64,000 bases of DNA. It comes from CAWKGV01 sp963849305 (GTDB lineage Bacteria > Pseudomonadota > Alphaproteobacteria > Acetobacterales > Acetobacteraceae). The number at the start of each line of letters is the position of its first letter. Position 1 is the stretch's first letter. Below are positions 52,453-61,473 of this stretch, one piece after another. The translations under genes and the position numbers were made by a program. The stretch lies in the NCBI GenBank assembly GCA_963849305.1, contig CAWKGV010000002.1:310001-374000 (forward strand), given 5' to 3'. The notes under the pieces are model-generated. The model made no database searches. It was given only the letters and a program-made list of their open reading frames with translations, and was not told the DNA's origin.

Positions 52453-54291
52453 TCATGGGCGCGCGGCGAATGCGATCAGCACGTTGCCCGCTTTTCCGCC
52501 GTACAGCCCGTATCCCGAGTTCACGAAGATCATTCCTCCCGACACGGTCGGTCCCCCGGTATCAAGCGAGCCGCCATTCGCAGCCACGTGGTTGACTGTC
52601 ACGAACGGTCTGGCGGTGTCGTAATCCCACAGCACACCGCCATTAGTCGTCGAGTACGCCCGCAAGTGACCATCGACGGAGCCGGAGAGGACGTACTCCG
52701 GGGTGGTGGTGACGGCGCCCGATTGCGCGGGGCTGCAATCCTTGCGCCCCCGGCACGCGTTCGCCGGCGGCGCGGTCCACAGTGTCGCCCCGGTAGCCGC
52801 CGAGAGCGCGTGCAGGCCACCGCCTTGGTGCGGATCGACGACCAACGGCTGTCCAAGCACCGGATTGAAGAACCCGAGATCCGAGACCGCCGCGTAGACG
52901 GTCTTCCCGTCGGTCGCCGTGCCCCACTGCACGCCGCCCAGGGGTCCGCCGGCGCCGACGCGCGCTTTCCACAGAATCTTCCCGCGGTCATCGGGATCGA
53001 GCCCCCAAACGATCCCGGATTTCTGGCCAATCGCCAGCACGCGCTTGCCATTGTCCAGAGGAATGAGGTTGGGAGACGCGCCGAAGTCGAAGTCAGGACC
53101 ATGCGGCTCCGGGCAATTCGCCTTGTCCGCGGCGAGACACGCACTGTTGCCCATATCGCCTGCCGTCAATTGTCGGGACCACACGATCCTTCCCGAGCCG
53201 AGTGATACGGCGAGCACCGAATCGCTGGTGTCGGTGGGCGGCGCCGAGTGATTGTCGCCTGTTCCCGCGTAGAGCAGCCCGCGAGCTTGATCGATCGTCG
53301 GCGATGACCAGATCGAGACGCCCGAAGGCCCCCAGAGCTGCGTGCCGGCGCTGTTCCTTCCTTGCGGGCGCGCCTCGGGGATGGTGTACGTCTTCCAGAT
53401 CACGTTTCCGGTTGCCGCGTCGAGTGCGACTATCGCGCCTCTGCCCTGGCAGCACGGGTATTTTGGGTCAATCGCGCGGCTATCGTCGCCCACCGAGATC
53501 GGCACATAGAGTCGTCCCTCGAACAGCGCTGGTGCGCCAGTGACTTGAACCGCGACGGCGTCGTCGGGCGTCACTTTCCAGATCGTCTTGCCGGTGGTCG
53601 CATCGACTGAGTAGACGTGCCCGCGGCGATCGCCGAACAGCGCGACGGTTCGATCGCCGATGCGCGCGACCGTGATGGCGGTCCGCACGCCCGTGCTCGC
53701 CGTATAATCCCAATAGTAGCATCCGGAAGCCGCATTGAGGGAATAGACGTGCCCATTCTGGCCGCCGACGAAGACGCGACCGCCGACTAAAGTGGGCTGC
53801 CCGAACATCGCGACGACGCCGGGAAAGCCAAAGGCCCATCTCACGTCCAGCCGCCCGAGTTGCGCCGCGCTGATGCCAGGGTTCGGCTGATACCGCCAGT
53901 TCGCGAGATTGCCGCCCCAGCCGTTGAACGACGGCCCGCCGGGCGAAAACGGCGTCGTGTCGTCGCAACGCCCCGCTATCGGCGCTTGGGCGCCGACCTT
54001 CCGCCCGGTGAGGTATTCGGCGATCGCGATGCGTTGCGCGGGCGACAGAACGGCCCCCTGGGGTTTCATGATCCCGTCCGTGAGCGCGCCGACGATGAAA
54101 TCCGGCGACATCGCGTGCAGCGAGGCGCGGGCCGGCGCGCGTGTGGCCGGATTGTCGTGGCAGACCGCGCAATTTTGTCGGAATACCGCTGCCTCTGGGC
54201 TTTGCGGTGTCTGCGCCGACAAGGGCGCCGATGCGAGGAGCGCGCTTCCAAACAGCAGCGCGCCCAAAGAGGGCTTCAGCGCCGGCATCAT
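52453..54291 (-). CDS. PQQ-dependent, haem-containing alcohol dehydrogenase (polyvinyl-alcohol dehydrogenase type)
   Basis: A 612-residue secreted protein with a signal peptide (LLFGSALLASAPLSAQ). A cytochrome-c haem site CAVCH is near the N-terminus, followed by a beta-propeller of PQQ-binding repeats (GHVYSLNAASG, GHVYSVDATTGKTIWK, GGLHALSAATGATLW). An N-terminal haem domain before the propeller is the layout of polyvinyl-alcohol dehydrogenase (cytochrome), EC 1.1.2.6, though the real substrate is not fixed. Two adjacent ATGs (54291 and 54288) follow GGAGG. The DNA just upstream is a transposase remnant, so its promoter must lie in or replace that DNA. Confidence 0.85.
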   Translation of the reverse strand: MMPALKPSLGALLFGSALLASAPLSAQTPQSPEAAVFRQNCAVCHDNPATRAPARASLHAMSPDFIVGALTDGIMKPQGAVLSPAQRIAIAEYLTGRKVGAQAPIAGRCDDTTPFSPGGPSFNGWGGNLANWRYQPNPGISAAQLGRLDVRWAFGFPGVVAMFGQPTLVGGRVFVGGQNGHVYSLNAASGCYYWDYTASTGVRTAITVARIGDRTVALFGDRRGHVYSVDATTGKTIWKVTPDDAVAVQVTGAPALFEGRLYVPISVGDDSRAIDPKYPCCQGRGAIVALDAATGNVIWKTYTIPEARPQGRNSAGTQLWGPSGVSIWSSPTIDQARGLLYAGTGDNHSAPPTDTSDSVLAVSLGSGRIVWSRQLTAGDMGNSACLAADKANCPEPHGPDFDFGASPNLIPLDNGKRVLAIGQKSGIVWGLDPDDRGKILWKARVGAGGPLGGVQWGTATDGKTVYAAVSDLGFFNPVLGQPLVVDPHQGGGLHALSAATGATLWTAPPANACRGRKDCSPAQSGAVTTTPEYVLSGSVDGHLRAYSTTNGGVLWDYDTARPFVTVNHVAANGGSLDTGGPTVSGGMIFVNSGYGLYGGKAGNVLIAFAARP

Positions 54292-54300
54292 TTTTCCTCC

Positions 54301-54737
54301 CCAAAAATGAGCCTCAAGCACCTCGGCGATCAGCAAGAGGCCTGGAACAACATTGGCCTACCCAAGATCGTTCTGGCCGATACCGGTTTTGCCAGCGGCC
54401 CAGCGGTGGCGGACCTGCACGCACATGGCATCGAGCCATTGGTGGCGATCGGGCGGACCCAGCCGCACCGGCCCTACGACTTCCGTCCGCCGCCGCCGCA
54501 AACCACGCCGCGCCGGATCACCGAGCCTTGGCGCCTGGCGATGAAAGCCAGCTGGAGACCGAAGATGCCAAGAACCTCACAAAGACGCAAGCAGACCATC
54601 GAACCGGTGTTTGGCATCATCAAGAGCGCCATGGGCTTCGTCCGCTCCACCTGCGCGGCATCCAAAAGGTTGCCGCCGAGTGGACCCTGACCGCGCTCGC
54701 CTACAACTGCGGCAATGCCCGCCTGCAGGCGGCGTGA
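54301..54737 (+). pseudogene. IS1182-type transposase remnant, C-terminal part
   Basis: The frame from about 54310 reads LPKIVLADTGFASGPAVADL, ATGFASGP-like DDE surroundings, and then RRKQTIEPVFGIIKSAMGF, the end region of IS1182 transposases. The last part continues in another frame (RPLHLRGIQKVAAEWTLTAL, AYNCGNARLQAA), so one base has been lost near 54638-54642. The N-terminal half and left end of the element are missing. It adjoins the 5' end of the PQQ dehydrogenase gene, back to back, with only about 10 bases between. Confidence 0.75.
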
Positions 54738-54815
54738 ACACCCAGCGGCTGCCAGGCCAGCGGCAGGCGAATGAAGGCTGCTAGTGCTATAGTCCAGGCA
54801 AACCTCCCCCGGCCA

Positions 54816-56381
54816 TCACTTCAAGCGATCCGCGATCCGGTCGGCGACGCGCAACGCGTTGGCGATGATGGTGAGCGTCGGATTCACGGCGCCAATCGAG
54901 GGAAAGAAGCTGGCGTCGGCGATGTAGAGATTGTCGAGTTCGTGCGCCTTGCAGTCCAGATCGAGCACCGAGGTCGCGGGGTCGGTGCCGAAGCGGGCGG
55001 TTCCGGCCTGGTGGGCCGTCCCCCCGATCGGGATGTTCTTGCCCAGATAAAGCGAACGCTCCAGCAGCACCGGGTGCGCACCGGCCACGCTCATCAGGCT
55101 CTCCAGTTTTTTCTTCAGGCGATGCGCCGCCTCCATGTTACCCTCGGTGATGTCGAGCATCACGCGGTTCCCCTCGTACATGATGCGGTTCTCCGGGTGC
55201 GGCAGATCTTCGCTCTGCAACCAGAAGTCCATCGAGTACTCCGCCATTTTCTCGAACGGCATCTCCGGGAACCAGGACAGCCAGGCGGGCAGCAACTCGC
55301 CCCGTATCTGCTCGCCGTGCGACGTGGCGCACATCTGGATCAGCCCGAGCGGGTATTCCCAGTCATTGGAGCGGAAATAGTAGTCGCTCACCGCGAGCGT
55401 CTTTTGAAAGACCGTGTCGTTGGGCTCGCGCAGCAGCGCCATCAGCACCGACATGTTGTGCCGCATGTAGTTGCGCCCCACCTGGTCGGAGCCGTTGGCC
55501 AGGCCCTTCGGGTGCCGATCGTTGGCCGAACGCAGCAGCAGCAGCGCCGAGCTGAGGGCGCCACAGGCCATCACCACGATGTCGGCGGAGTACTGCTCGT
55601 CGTGGCCGTCGTGGATCGCACGCACCTTGGTCACGGTGCGGCCCGACGCATCCGTCTCCAGCTTGGATACATAGGCGTTGGTGAGCAACGTGAGGTTGTC
55701 GTGCGCCGCCAAGGTGGGATCGACGCAGATTACCTGCGCATCGGCTTTGCCGTTGAGCAGGCACGGAAACCCGTCGAACGCATCGCAGCGAATGCAGATG
55801 CTGGTCGGGGTTGCCTTGCCGTTCTTCTCGTCCAGCAGGATGCCGAGCGGGAGGTGGAAGGGGTGCAGCCCCTGATGGCGCCAGCTCTCGCTTAGTTCCT
55901 GGATGCGCGGCTCATGTGCAACCGGCGGGTATGGGTAGGGTGCGTCCGTTGGCGGTTCGGTCGGATCCTCCCCGCGCTGGCCATGCACATGGAACAGGTG
56001 TTCCGCCGCGGTGTAGTACGGCTCGAACACGTCGTAGCCGAGCGGCCAGGCGGGCGAGATCCCGTCGGCGTGCCGGATTTCGCCGAAATCCTCCTGGCGC
56101 AGACGGAACAGGGCGGAGCCGTACACCTTGGAGTTGCCGCCGACGAAATAGTGCAAGCCTGGATGAAATTCCCGTCCGTCCTTGCCGTACCAGGTTTCCT
56201 TCGCCTGATAGGTGGCATCGACAAACACCGTCTTGGAATCCCAATTCGCCCGCGAACGCGGAAGATAGTCGCCGCGTTCGAGCAGCAGAATTCGCTTGCC
56301 GGTCTTGGCGAGCTTCCATGCCACGGAACCGCCGCCGGGACCGGACCCTATGATGATAATATCGTAATGTCCGTTGCTCAT
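54816..56381 (-). CDS. GMC-family flavin oxidoreductase
   Basis: A 521-residue flavoprotein. The FAD-binding motif IIIGSGPGGGSVAWKLA is at residues 8-25 and the C-terminal GMC blocks are HQAGTARFGTDP (catalytic His) and SIGAVNPTLTIIANALRVAD (Asn). GMC enzymes oxidise alcohols and sugars, often to aldehydes or lactones. A patch CIRCDAFDGFPCLLNGKADA near residue 197 is common in bacterial choline/glucose-type members. It is divergent from a plus-strand set of DoxX, cupin, SMP-30 and VOC genes, which makes a sugar-lactone route plausible. Confidence 0.9.
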   Translation of the reverse strand: MSNGHYDIIIIGSGPGGGSVAWKLAKTGKRILLLERGDYLPRSRANWDSKTVFVDATYQAKETWYGKDGREFHPGLHYFVGGNSKVYGSALFRLRQEDFGEIRHADGISPAWPLGYDVFEPYYTAAEHLFHVHGQRGEDPTEPPTDAPYPYPPVAHEPRIQELSESWRHQGLHPFHLPLGILLDEKNGKATPTSICIRCDAFDGFPCLLNGKADAQVICVDPTLAAHDNLTLLTNAYVSKLETDASGRTVTKVRAIHDGHDEQYSADIVVMACGALSSALLLLRSANDRHPKGLANGSDQVGRNYMRHNMSVLMALLREPNDTVFQKTLAVSDYYFRSNDWEYPLGLIQMCATSHGEQIRGELLPAWLSWFPEMPFEKMAEYSMDFWLQSEDLPHPENRIMYEGNRVMLDITEGNMEAAHRLKKKLESLMSVAGAHPVLLERSLYLGKNIPIGGTAHQAGTARFGTDPATSVLDLDCKAHELDNLYIADASFFPSIGAVNPTLTIIANALRVADRIADRLK

Positions 56382-56521
56382 AGCGGGTTGTGCTCCGTAC
56401 GCTGGGGTCGGGCGAAGAACGTCGGGGAGCGCCGGCTGTTTCAGCGGCGTGAAAACGTGCTCTGCAACCGACCGGGCGGGCGCGCGATTAGGTGCAGGGC
56501 GCCAAGGCGAAGGAGGATCGG

Positions 56522-57005
56522 ATGGGGCTGAGCCGCGCGATCGAGGCCGCGATCCGCTATCTATTGGTCATTCTGTTCTTCCCGTTCAGCGCGCTCGACA
56601 AGACGCTGAACTTCCAGCGAATCAGTGAACCAGGCGAAGGAGCTGGTTCCGGCCGACAAGCCGGCGAAGGGGCTCATACTCACCGGCCTGTTCATCGAGA
56701 CAGTCATGCCGCTGGCGATCCTGACCGGCGTAATGGACCGGCTCGCCGCCTTCATCATGGCCGGCTACTGCGGCGCGACGGCAGTGCTGTTCAAGCGGTT
56801 CTGGGAGCCTGGCGATTTCTGGGATGCGGGCAAGAGCCAGGGGCGGGAGCTGTTCTGGGAATTCCTGAAGAACTTCTCGCTCGCGGGCGGCTTCCTGCTG
56901 ATTACCTTCGGCACCCGCGCCGGCAGTGAGGGCGGCTTCCTCGCCAACCCGTTGTCCTCCTCCCGGCCGTACCGGACCAAGAAGGGAGCACGCAAACACC
57001 GATGA
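56522..57005 (+). pseudogene. DoxX-family membrane protein, frameshifted
   Basis: ATG 56522 begins MGLSRAIEAAIRYLLVILFF, PFSALDKTLNFQR and then loses the frame near 56620-56627. The rest follows in another frame: VNQAKELVPADKPAKGLILT, GLFIETVMPLAILTGVMDRL and on to the stop at 57005. Joined, the two make a four-helix DoxX/DoxD-like protein of about 160 residues. One extra base explains the shift. Its stop overlaps the cupin gene start (ATGA), so the four plus-strand genes were once coupled. Confidence 0.75.
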
Positions 57006-57451
57006 GCACGCACGCGAAACCGAATGTGCCGTACTGGCATCTCTGGATCGACGAGCAGGGGGTGAGCCACCAGACCAGATGCGCATTGAGCGAGTTCGAG
57101 ATGGGCTCCGTCGGTGGCGGGGCCGCCGCGCAGTGGCAGGGGCAGAAAACCAAGGCCGAGGCGACGGTTGAGGTCACGGTCCTGCCGGTCGGCTGGCAGG
57201 GCGGCTGGCACCCGAACCCGAAGCCGCAATGGATTGTCCCGCTCTCCGGCCGCTGGTTCGTCGAATCGATGGATGGCCAGCGGGTGGAAATGGGGCCGGG
57301 CGACATCGCGTTCGGCGAGGACCAGGGCAGCCGCGAGCGCGACGGCAAAAAGGGCCACTCCTCGGGGACAGTCGGGGACCAGCCGGCGGTGCTGATGCTG
57401 GTGCAGTTCGAGACCCCACCCACCGTCGCCTCGCCCTGTCGGTTCAAGTAG
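57002..57451 (+). CDS. Cupin-domain protein
   Basis: A 149-residue protein with a single cupin barrel (residues about 60-130): PVGWQGGWHPNPKPQWIVPL, SGRWFVESMDGQRVEMGPGD and an end FGEDQGSRERDGKKGHSSGT. His and Glu of the metal motif are visible (WHPNP; FGED; GH). The reaction is not known; small cupins often act as isomerases or dioxygenases for sugars or acids. It is 18 bases before the SMP-30 gene. Confidence 0.8.
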   Translation: MSTHAKPNVPYWHLWIDEQGVSHQTRCALSEFEMGSVGGGAAAQWQGQKTKAEATVEVTVLPVGWQGGWHPNPKPQWIVPLSGRWFVESMDGQRVEMGPGDIAFGEDQGSRERDGKKGHSSGTVGDQPAVLMLVQFETPPTVASPCRFK

Positions 57452-57469
57452 CGGCCGCGGACGCGCAAC

Positions 57470-58375
57470 GTGGACGGCTTCGAGATCGAGGATCGGCGGT
57501 TCGCCCGGTACATCCTCGCCAACGCCCCGCTGGAGGAGCTTGCCTCCGGCTTCCGCTGGATCGAGGGGCCGGTCTGGATGGGCGACGCGAACTGTCTGCT
57601 GTTCCAGGACTTGCCGCGCAACCGTACCATGCGCTGGACCGAGGAGACGGGCGTCTCGGTTTACCGTGCGCCGTCCGACTACGCCAATGGCCAGACGCGC
57701 GACCGTCAAGGCCGGCTGATCGCCTGTTCCCATCACGGGCGGTGCCTTTACCGCACCGAGCTTGACGGACAAGTGACGACGCTGGTCACGCATCACGACG
57801 GCAAGCGGTTGAACGCGCCCAACGACGTGGTGGTGAAATCGGATGGCACCATCTGGTTCTCCGATCCGCTCTACGGAATCCTCAACGACTACGAGGGCGG
57901 CCGGCAGCAATCCGAGCAGCCGCCGGCGCTCTACCGCCTTGACCCGGAGACCGGGGACATCAGGGTGATGGCGGGCGATTTCGATGGTCCTAACGGGCTC
58001 GCCTTCTCAACCGACGAGAAGCGGCTGTACGTCGCCGAGACCGGCGACCAGAGCCAGCAGACCCCGCGCCAATATATCCGCGTCTTCGATGTTTCCCCGG
58101 ATGGCGCGCGGCTTTCAGGCGGTGATGTGTTCCACAAGGTCGAGCCCGGGTACTGTGACGGGTTCCGGGTGGACGAGGACGGCAATCTGTGGTCTAGCGC
58201 CGCTGACGGGGTGCATTGCATCAGCCCCGATGGGAAACGTCTGGGCAAGGTGCTTGTGCCGCATACGGTATCCAACGTGACCTTCGGAGGTTTGCACAAG
58301 AACCGGCTGTTCATTGGCGGCTCACACACGCTTTATGCCATATTTCTGAACCGACGTGGTGCGCAGAGGCCGTGA
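57470..58375 (+). CDS. SMP-30/gluconolactonase-type lactone hydrolase
   Basis: A 301-residue six-bladed propeller. Metal-binding residues are visible in FRWIEGPVWMGDAN (Glu), KRLNAPNDVVVKSDG (Asn), DFDGPNGLAFSTDEKRLYVA (Asn) and DGFRVDEDGNLWSS (Asp). This family opens sugar lactones, which fits a partner role to the divergent GMC oxidoreductase. The start is the GTG at 57470 (MDGFEIEDRRFARY). The stop overlaps the GTG of the VOC gene. Confidence 0.9.
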   Translation: MDGFEIEDRRFARYILANAPLEELASGFRWIEGPVWMGDANCLLFQDLPRNRTMRWTEETGVSVYRAPSDYANGQTRDRQGRLIACSHHGRCLYRTELDGQVTTLVTHHDGKRLNAPNDVVVKSDGTIWFSDPLYGILNDYEGGRQQSEQPPALYRLDPETGDIRVMAGDFDGPNGLAFSTDEKRLYVAETGDQSQQTPRQYIRVFDVSPDGARLSGGDVFHKVEPGYCDGFRVDEDGNLWSSAADGVHCISPDGKRLGKVLVPHTVSNVTFGGLHKNRLFIGGSHTLYAIFLNRRGAQRP

Positions 58376-59295
58376 GCGCGGTGTGCAAGCTTGCACGCGT
58401 CAGTCTCACGACGGCTGATCTGGAGGCAGCCGAGGCGTTCTATCGCGATGCTCTGGGCTTTGAGCGGCTGGCCGTGCAGGAGCGAGCGGGGGAAGCGTTC
58501 GCGCAATTAATGGGTGTGGTCGGCGCGCGGGCGCGGGTCGCCGTGCTGCGTCTCGGGCGGCAAGAGATGGAGCTGGTGGCCTTCGCACCGCGCGGTGCGC
58601 CGTATCCTCCGGGGAGCGCCAGCAACGATCTTTGGTTCCAGCACATCGCGATCGTGGTCGTGGATATGGGCGCGGCCTATGCCCGGCTGCGCGCGCATCC
58701 GGGCTGGTCGGCGATCTCCACGCAGGGACCGCAGCGCCTGCCGGAAAGCTCCGGCGGGGTAACCGCGTTCAAGTTTCGCGACCACGAAGGACATCCGCTC
58801 GAATTGCTTGAATTTCCGCCGGGCAAGGCGCCGACCGCCTGGCTTGGGATGCGCGGCAACGGGCCGTGCCTCGGGATCGACCACTCGGCGATAAGCGTCG
58901 CTGACACGGCGAGGAGCGTGGCGTTTTACGCACGTTTGGGTTTGTCGGTTGCAGCCAGTTCGCTGAACCAAGGCGCGGAACAGGAGCGGCTGGACGACGT
59001 GCCTGGCGCAATCGTCGAGGTGACGGCGCTCGAACCGCCGGGCGCTCCGACCCCGCATATCGAGCTGCTCGGTTATCGCCGCCCGGTGGGACGCGCGGCG
59101 CCGGCCATGCACAGCAACGACGTGGCGAAGGCCCGCTTGGTGCTGGAGGCGGAGGATCTACCGGCGCTGGTGCGAACGCTGATCGCGGCCGGCGCGTCCT
59201 TCGTCTCGCCGGGAGTGGTGACGCTCGCGCCTGGCTGCCCGGCCGCGCTGCTGCGCGACCCGGACGGACACGATCTGCTGCTACAAGGCTTCTGA
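58372..59295 (+). CDS. Two-domain VOC (glyoxalase/dioxygenase superfamily) protein
   Basis: A 307-residue protein with two vicinal-oxygen-chelate modules: LARVSLTTADLEAAEAFYRD ... FRDHEGHPLELLEFPPG and GIDHSAISVADTARSVAFYA ... LLRDPDGHDLLLQGF. Metal ligands (His, Glu) are visible in each. The reaction cannot be told; dioxygenases, isomerases and glyoxalases all use this fold. The GTG start (58372) overlaps the SMP-30 stop by 3 bases, so they are co-translated. Confidence 0.86.
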   Translation: MSAVCKLARVSLTTADLEAAEAFYRDALGFERLAVQERAGEAFAQLMGVVGARARVAVLRLGRQEMELVAFAPRGAPYPPGSASNDLWFQHIAIVVVDMGAAYARLRAHPGWSAISTQGPQRLPESSGGVTAFKFRDHEGHPLELLEFPPGKAPTAWLGMRGNGPCLGIDHSAISVADTARSVAFYARLGLSVAASSLNQGAEQERLDDVPGAIVEVTALEPPGAPTPHIELLGYRRPVGRAAPAMHSNDVAKARLVLEAEDLPALVRTLIAAGASFVSPGVVTLAPGCPAALLRDPDGHDLLLQGF

Positions 59296-59381
59296 GGGGT
59301 CTGGCGCGCCTCGCCCTGTTCCGATTCAAATTCGGGCGTTAGGCTTCCCGCGGATCGACAACGAACCGGGAGGCTCAACGT

Positions 59382-60581
59382 ATGAACTCGCCAAACTCGC
59401 GCCGCGCGCGCCGCCTGTTCTTCCCATTTTTGGCGTGTTTGCTCGCACCGGTTGCGGGCCGAGCTCTGGCAGCGGCGGCCGCCACGCAGGGCGTGAGCGA
59501 CACGGAAATCGTGATCGGCACCACCACAGACCTCTCGGGCGTGACTGCGATCCAGGGCGTGAACAACGCCAACGCCATCCGCCTCGCCTTCGAGCAGGCC
59601 AACGCCAAGGGCGGCGTCAACGGGCGCAAGATCCGCTACGTGGTCGAGGACAGCCAATACACGGTGCCGCGCGCCGTGCAGGGGATGAACAAGCTGCTCA
59701 ACCAGGACCATATCTTCTTGGCGCTTGAAGACGGCGGCACGCCGATGAACGACGCGGAAATGCCGATGGAGTTTCGCAAGGGCGTGCCGAACGTGTTTCC
59801 GCTCACCGCGGCCCGCTCGATGTATGAGCCATTCAACCGCCTGAAATTCGGGATGTTCGCCTCATACTACGACGAGATGCGCTCGGCGGTTAAATACTTC
59901 GTCGAGCAGCGCCATCGCGGCAAGCTGTGCGCCATGTATCAGGATTCGGATTTCGGCCGCGACGTGCTCGCCGGCATCAAGGCCGAGGCCGAGGCGCTAC
60001 ATGTGCCGGTGGTCGCCACCACAGCGCACAAGCCGACCGATGTCGATTTCAACGCCGCCGTACAGAAGCTCCACGACGCGGGGTGCGACTGGATCGGCAT
60101 GGGCACGATCGTGCGGGATACCAACATCATCATCTCGACGGTGCGCAAGATGGGCTGGAACCCCGATATGGTCGGTCAGTTCGCCTCCTACGATACGGCT
60201 GTGGCCTCGCTGCCGGGCGGTGCCGCCGAGGGCTTTTTCTGCATGACGCCCGCGATCTACGCGTATCCCGACGACCCCCGCCCGGCGGTGCAGGAGTTCT
60301 TCAAGGCGTATAAGGCGCATTACGGGATCGAGCCCAACTTTCACGGCGAGATGGGCTGGACCGCGGCGCAGTTCGTGCTTTTGGCGCTGCAAAACGCGGG
60401 CCGCGATCTGACGACCGACAGCTTTATCAATGCCATGGATAGCATCCACGATCATACAAGCATTTTCGGCATGAAGCTCAGCCTCGGCCCCCACCAGCAC
60501 CACGCCGAGACCGCATCATTCCTGACCGTGGTTCGTAACGGGCGGTGGGTGCCCGTGAGCAGCGAGCAGCTTTCGTACTAA
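59382..60581 (+). CDS. ABC-transporter periplasmic substrate-binding protein (LivK/amide type)
   Basis: A 399-residue exported protein with a long signal peptide (RRARRLFFPFLACLLAPVAG, RALA) and the type I periplasmic-binding fold of branched-chain amino acid-type receptors: VSDTEIVIGTTTDLSGVTAI, GVNGRKIRYVVEDSQYTVPR and MFASYYDEMRSAVKYF. GGGAGG precedes the ATG. No permease or ATPase of the Liv class is adjacent; it is convergent with a sugar-type ABC operon. It may use a transporter encoded elsewhere or act as a sensor. Confidence 0.88.
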   Translation: MNSPNSRRARRLFFPFLACLLAPVAGRALAAAAATQGVSDTEIVIGTTTDLSGVTAIQGVNNANAIRLAFEQANAKGGVNGRKIRYVVEDSQYTVPRAVQGMNKLLNQDHIFLALEDGGTPMNDAEMPMEFRKGVPNVFPLTAARSMYEPFNRLKFGMFASYYDEMRSAVKYFVEQRHRGKLCAMYQDSDFGRDVLAGIKAEAEALHVPVVATTAHKPTDVDFNAAVQKLHDAGCDWIGMGTIVRDTNIIISTVRKMGWNPDMVGQFASYDTAVASLPGGAAEGFFCMTPAIYAYPDDPRPAVQEFFKAYKAHYGIEPNFHGEMGWTAAQFVLLALQNAGRDLTTDSFINAMDSIHDHTSIFGMKLSLGPHQHHAETASFLTVVRNGRWVPVSSEQLSY

Positions 60582-60631
60582 ACAAACAAGGTTACCGTCA
60601 TCCAGGCGCTTGCCTGAACGCCTGCCCTTGC

Positions 60632-60669
60632 ATCATCGGATGGCCGGGTTTGACCGGTCATCCGATGAT
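60632..60669. terminator. Hairpin between convergent transport genes
   Basis: ATCATCGGATG (60632-60642) and CATCCGATGAT (60659-60669) form a perfect 11-bp stem, with a smaller inner CGG/CCG pair. It lies about 50 bases after the LivK-type stop and overlaps the last codons of the convergent ABC ATPase gene. It may serve as a bidirectional terminator or mRNA end-stabilising hairpin. Confidence 0.55.
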
Positions 60670-61472
60670 CCGCCCCCGTCCGTCGCCAAGCTGACCGTGC
60701 GCTCATGCAGCGCCGAGGCATCGACATGCACGCCAGTGATCAGCCCGACCACATCATGCATGGCGGCATCTGCCGTCACCAGATCGCCGGCACGCCTGCC
60801 ATGGCGCATAACGAAAATTCGGTCGGTCAGCGCGAAGACATGCGGCATGTTGTGGCTGATCAGCACCACCGCGATCCCGCGCTCCTTGACCCGCTTGATC
60901 AGGTCAAGTACGCCCTGTGACTCGCGCACGCCGAGTGCCGCCGTCGGCTCGTCCATAATGACAACCTTGCGGCCCCAAGAGATCGCCCGCGCTACCGCCA
61001 CGCTCTGCCGTTGCCCACCAGACAGCAGCCCGACCGACTGGCGCACCGATTTCAGCCCGACCCTCAGCGAGGCAACGTGCTCCGCCGCTTCCCGCCGCAT
61101 CGCGGGCTTGTTGAGCAGCCAGCAATTCCACCAACTCGTGAAAGTGACTTCCCGTCCCAGGAAAAGGTTTGCCTCTACATCCATCTGCGGCACGACCGCC
61201 AGATCCTGATAGACCGTCTCGATCCCCAGCGTGCGCGCTTCGAGGGGCGAGGGAATGCGCACCTCCCGCCCCTCGAAGCGGATCGTGCCAGCGTCGGGCT
61301 GCACCGCGCCGGACATCACTTTCACCAGCGTCGATTTTCCGGCGCCGTTGTCGCCAACTAATCCAACGATCTCCCCCGGCCGGAGCTGGAAAGACACGCC
61401 GTCTAGCGCATGGACCGGGCCGTAGCGTTTGTGGACGTCCACCAGCTCCAGGATGGGTCTATCGTCCAGCAT
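60633..61472 (-). CDS. Sugar ABC transporter ATP-binding protein (CUT2, single ABC domain)
   Basis: A 279-residue ATPase: Walker A VGDNGAGKSTLVK, Q-loop TVYQDLAVVPQ, signature LLSGGQRQSV and Walker B VVIMDEPTAALG, then the H-loop in LISHNM. It has one ABC domain, as in FrcA-type partners, whereas RbsA types have two. ATG 61472 follows the binding-protein stop by one base. Its last codons lie in the hairpin at 60632-60669. With the neighbouring genes it makes a complete sugar importer. Confidence 0.93.
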   Translation of the reverse strand: MLDDRPILELVDVHKRYGPVHALDGVSFQLRPGEIVGLVGDNGAGKSTLVKVMSGAVQPDAGTIRFEGREVRIPSPLEARTLGIETVYQDLAVVPQMDVEANLFLGREVTFTSWWNCWLLNKPAMRREAAEHVASLRVGLKSVRQSVGLLSGGQRQSVAVARAISWGRKVVIMDEPTAALGVRESQGVLDLIKRVKERGIAVVLISHNMPHVFALTDRIFVMRHGRRAGDLVTADAAMHDVVGLITGVHVDASALHERTVSLATDGGGSSDDRSNPAIR

Positions 61473-61473
61473 G

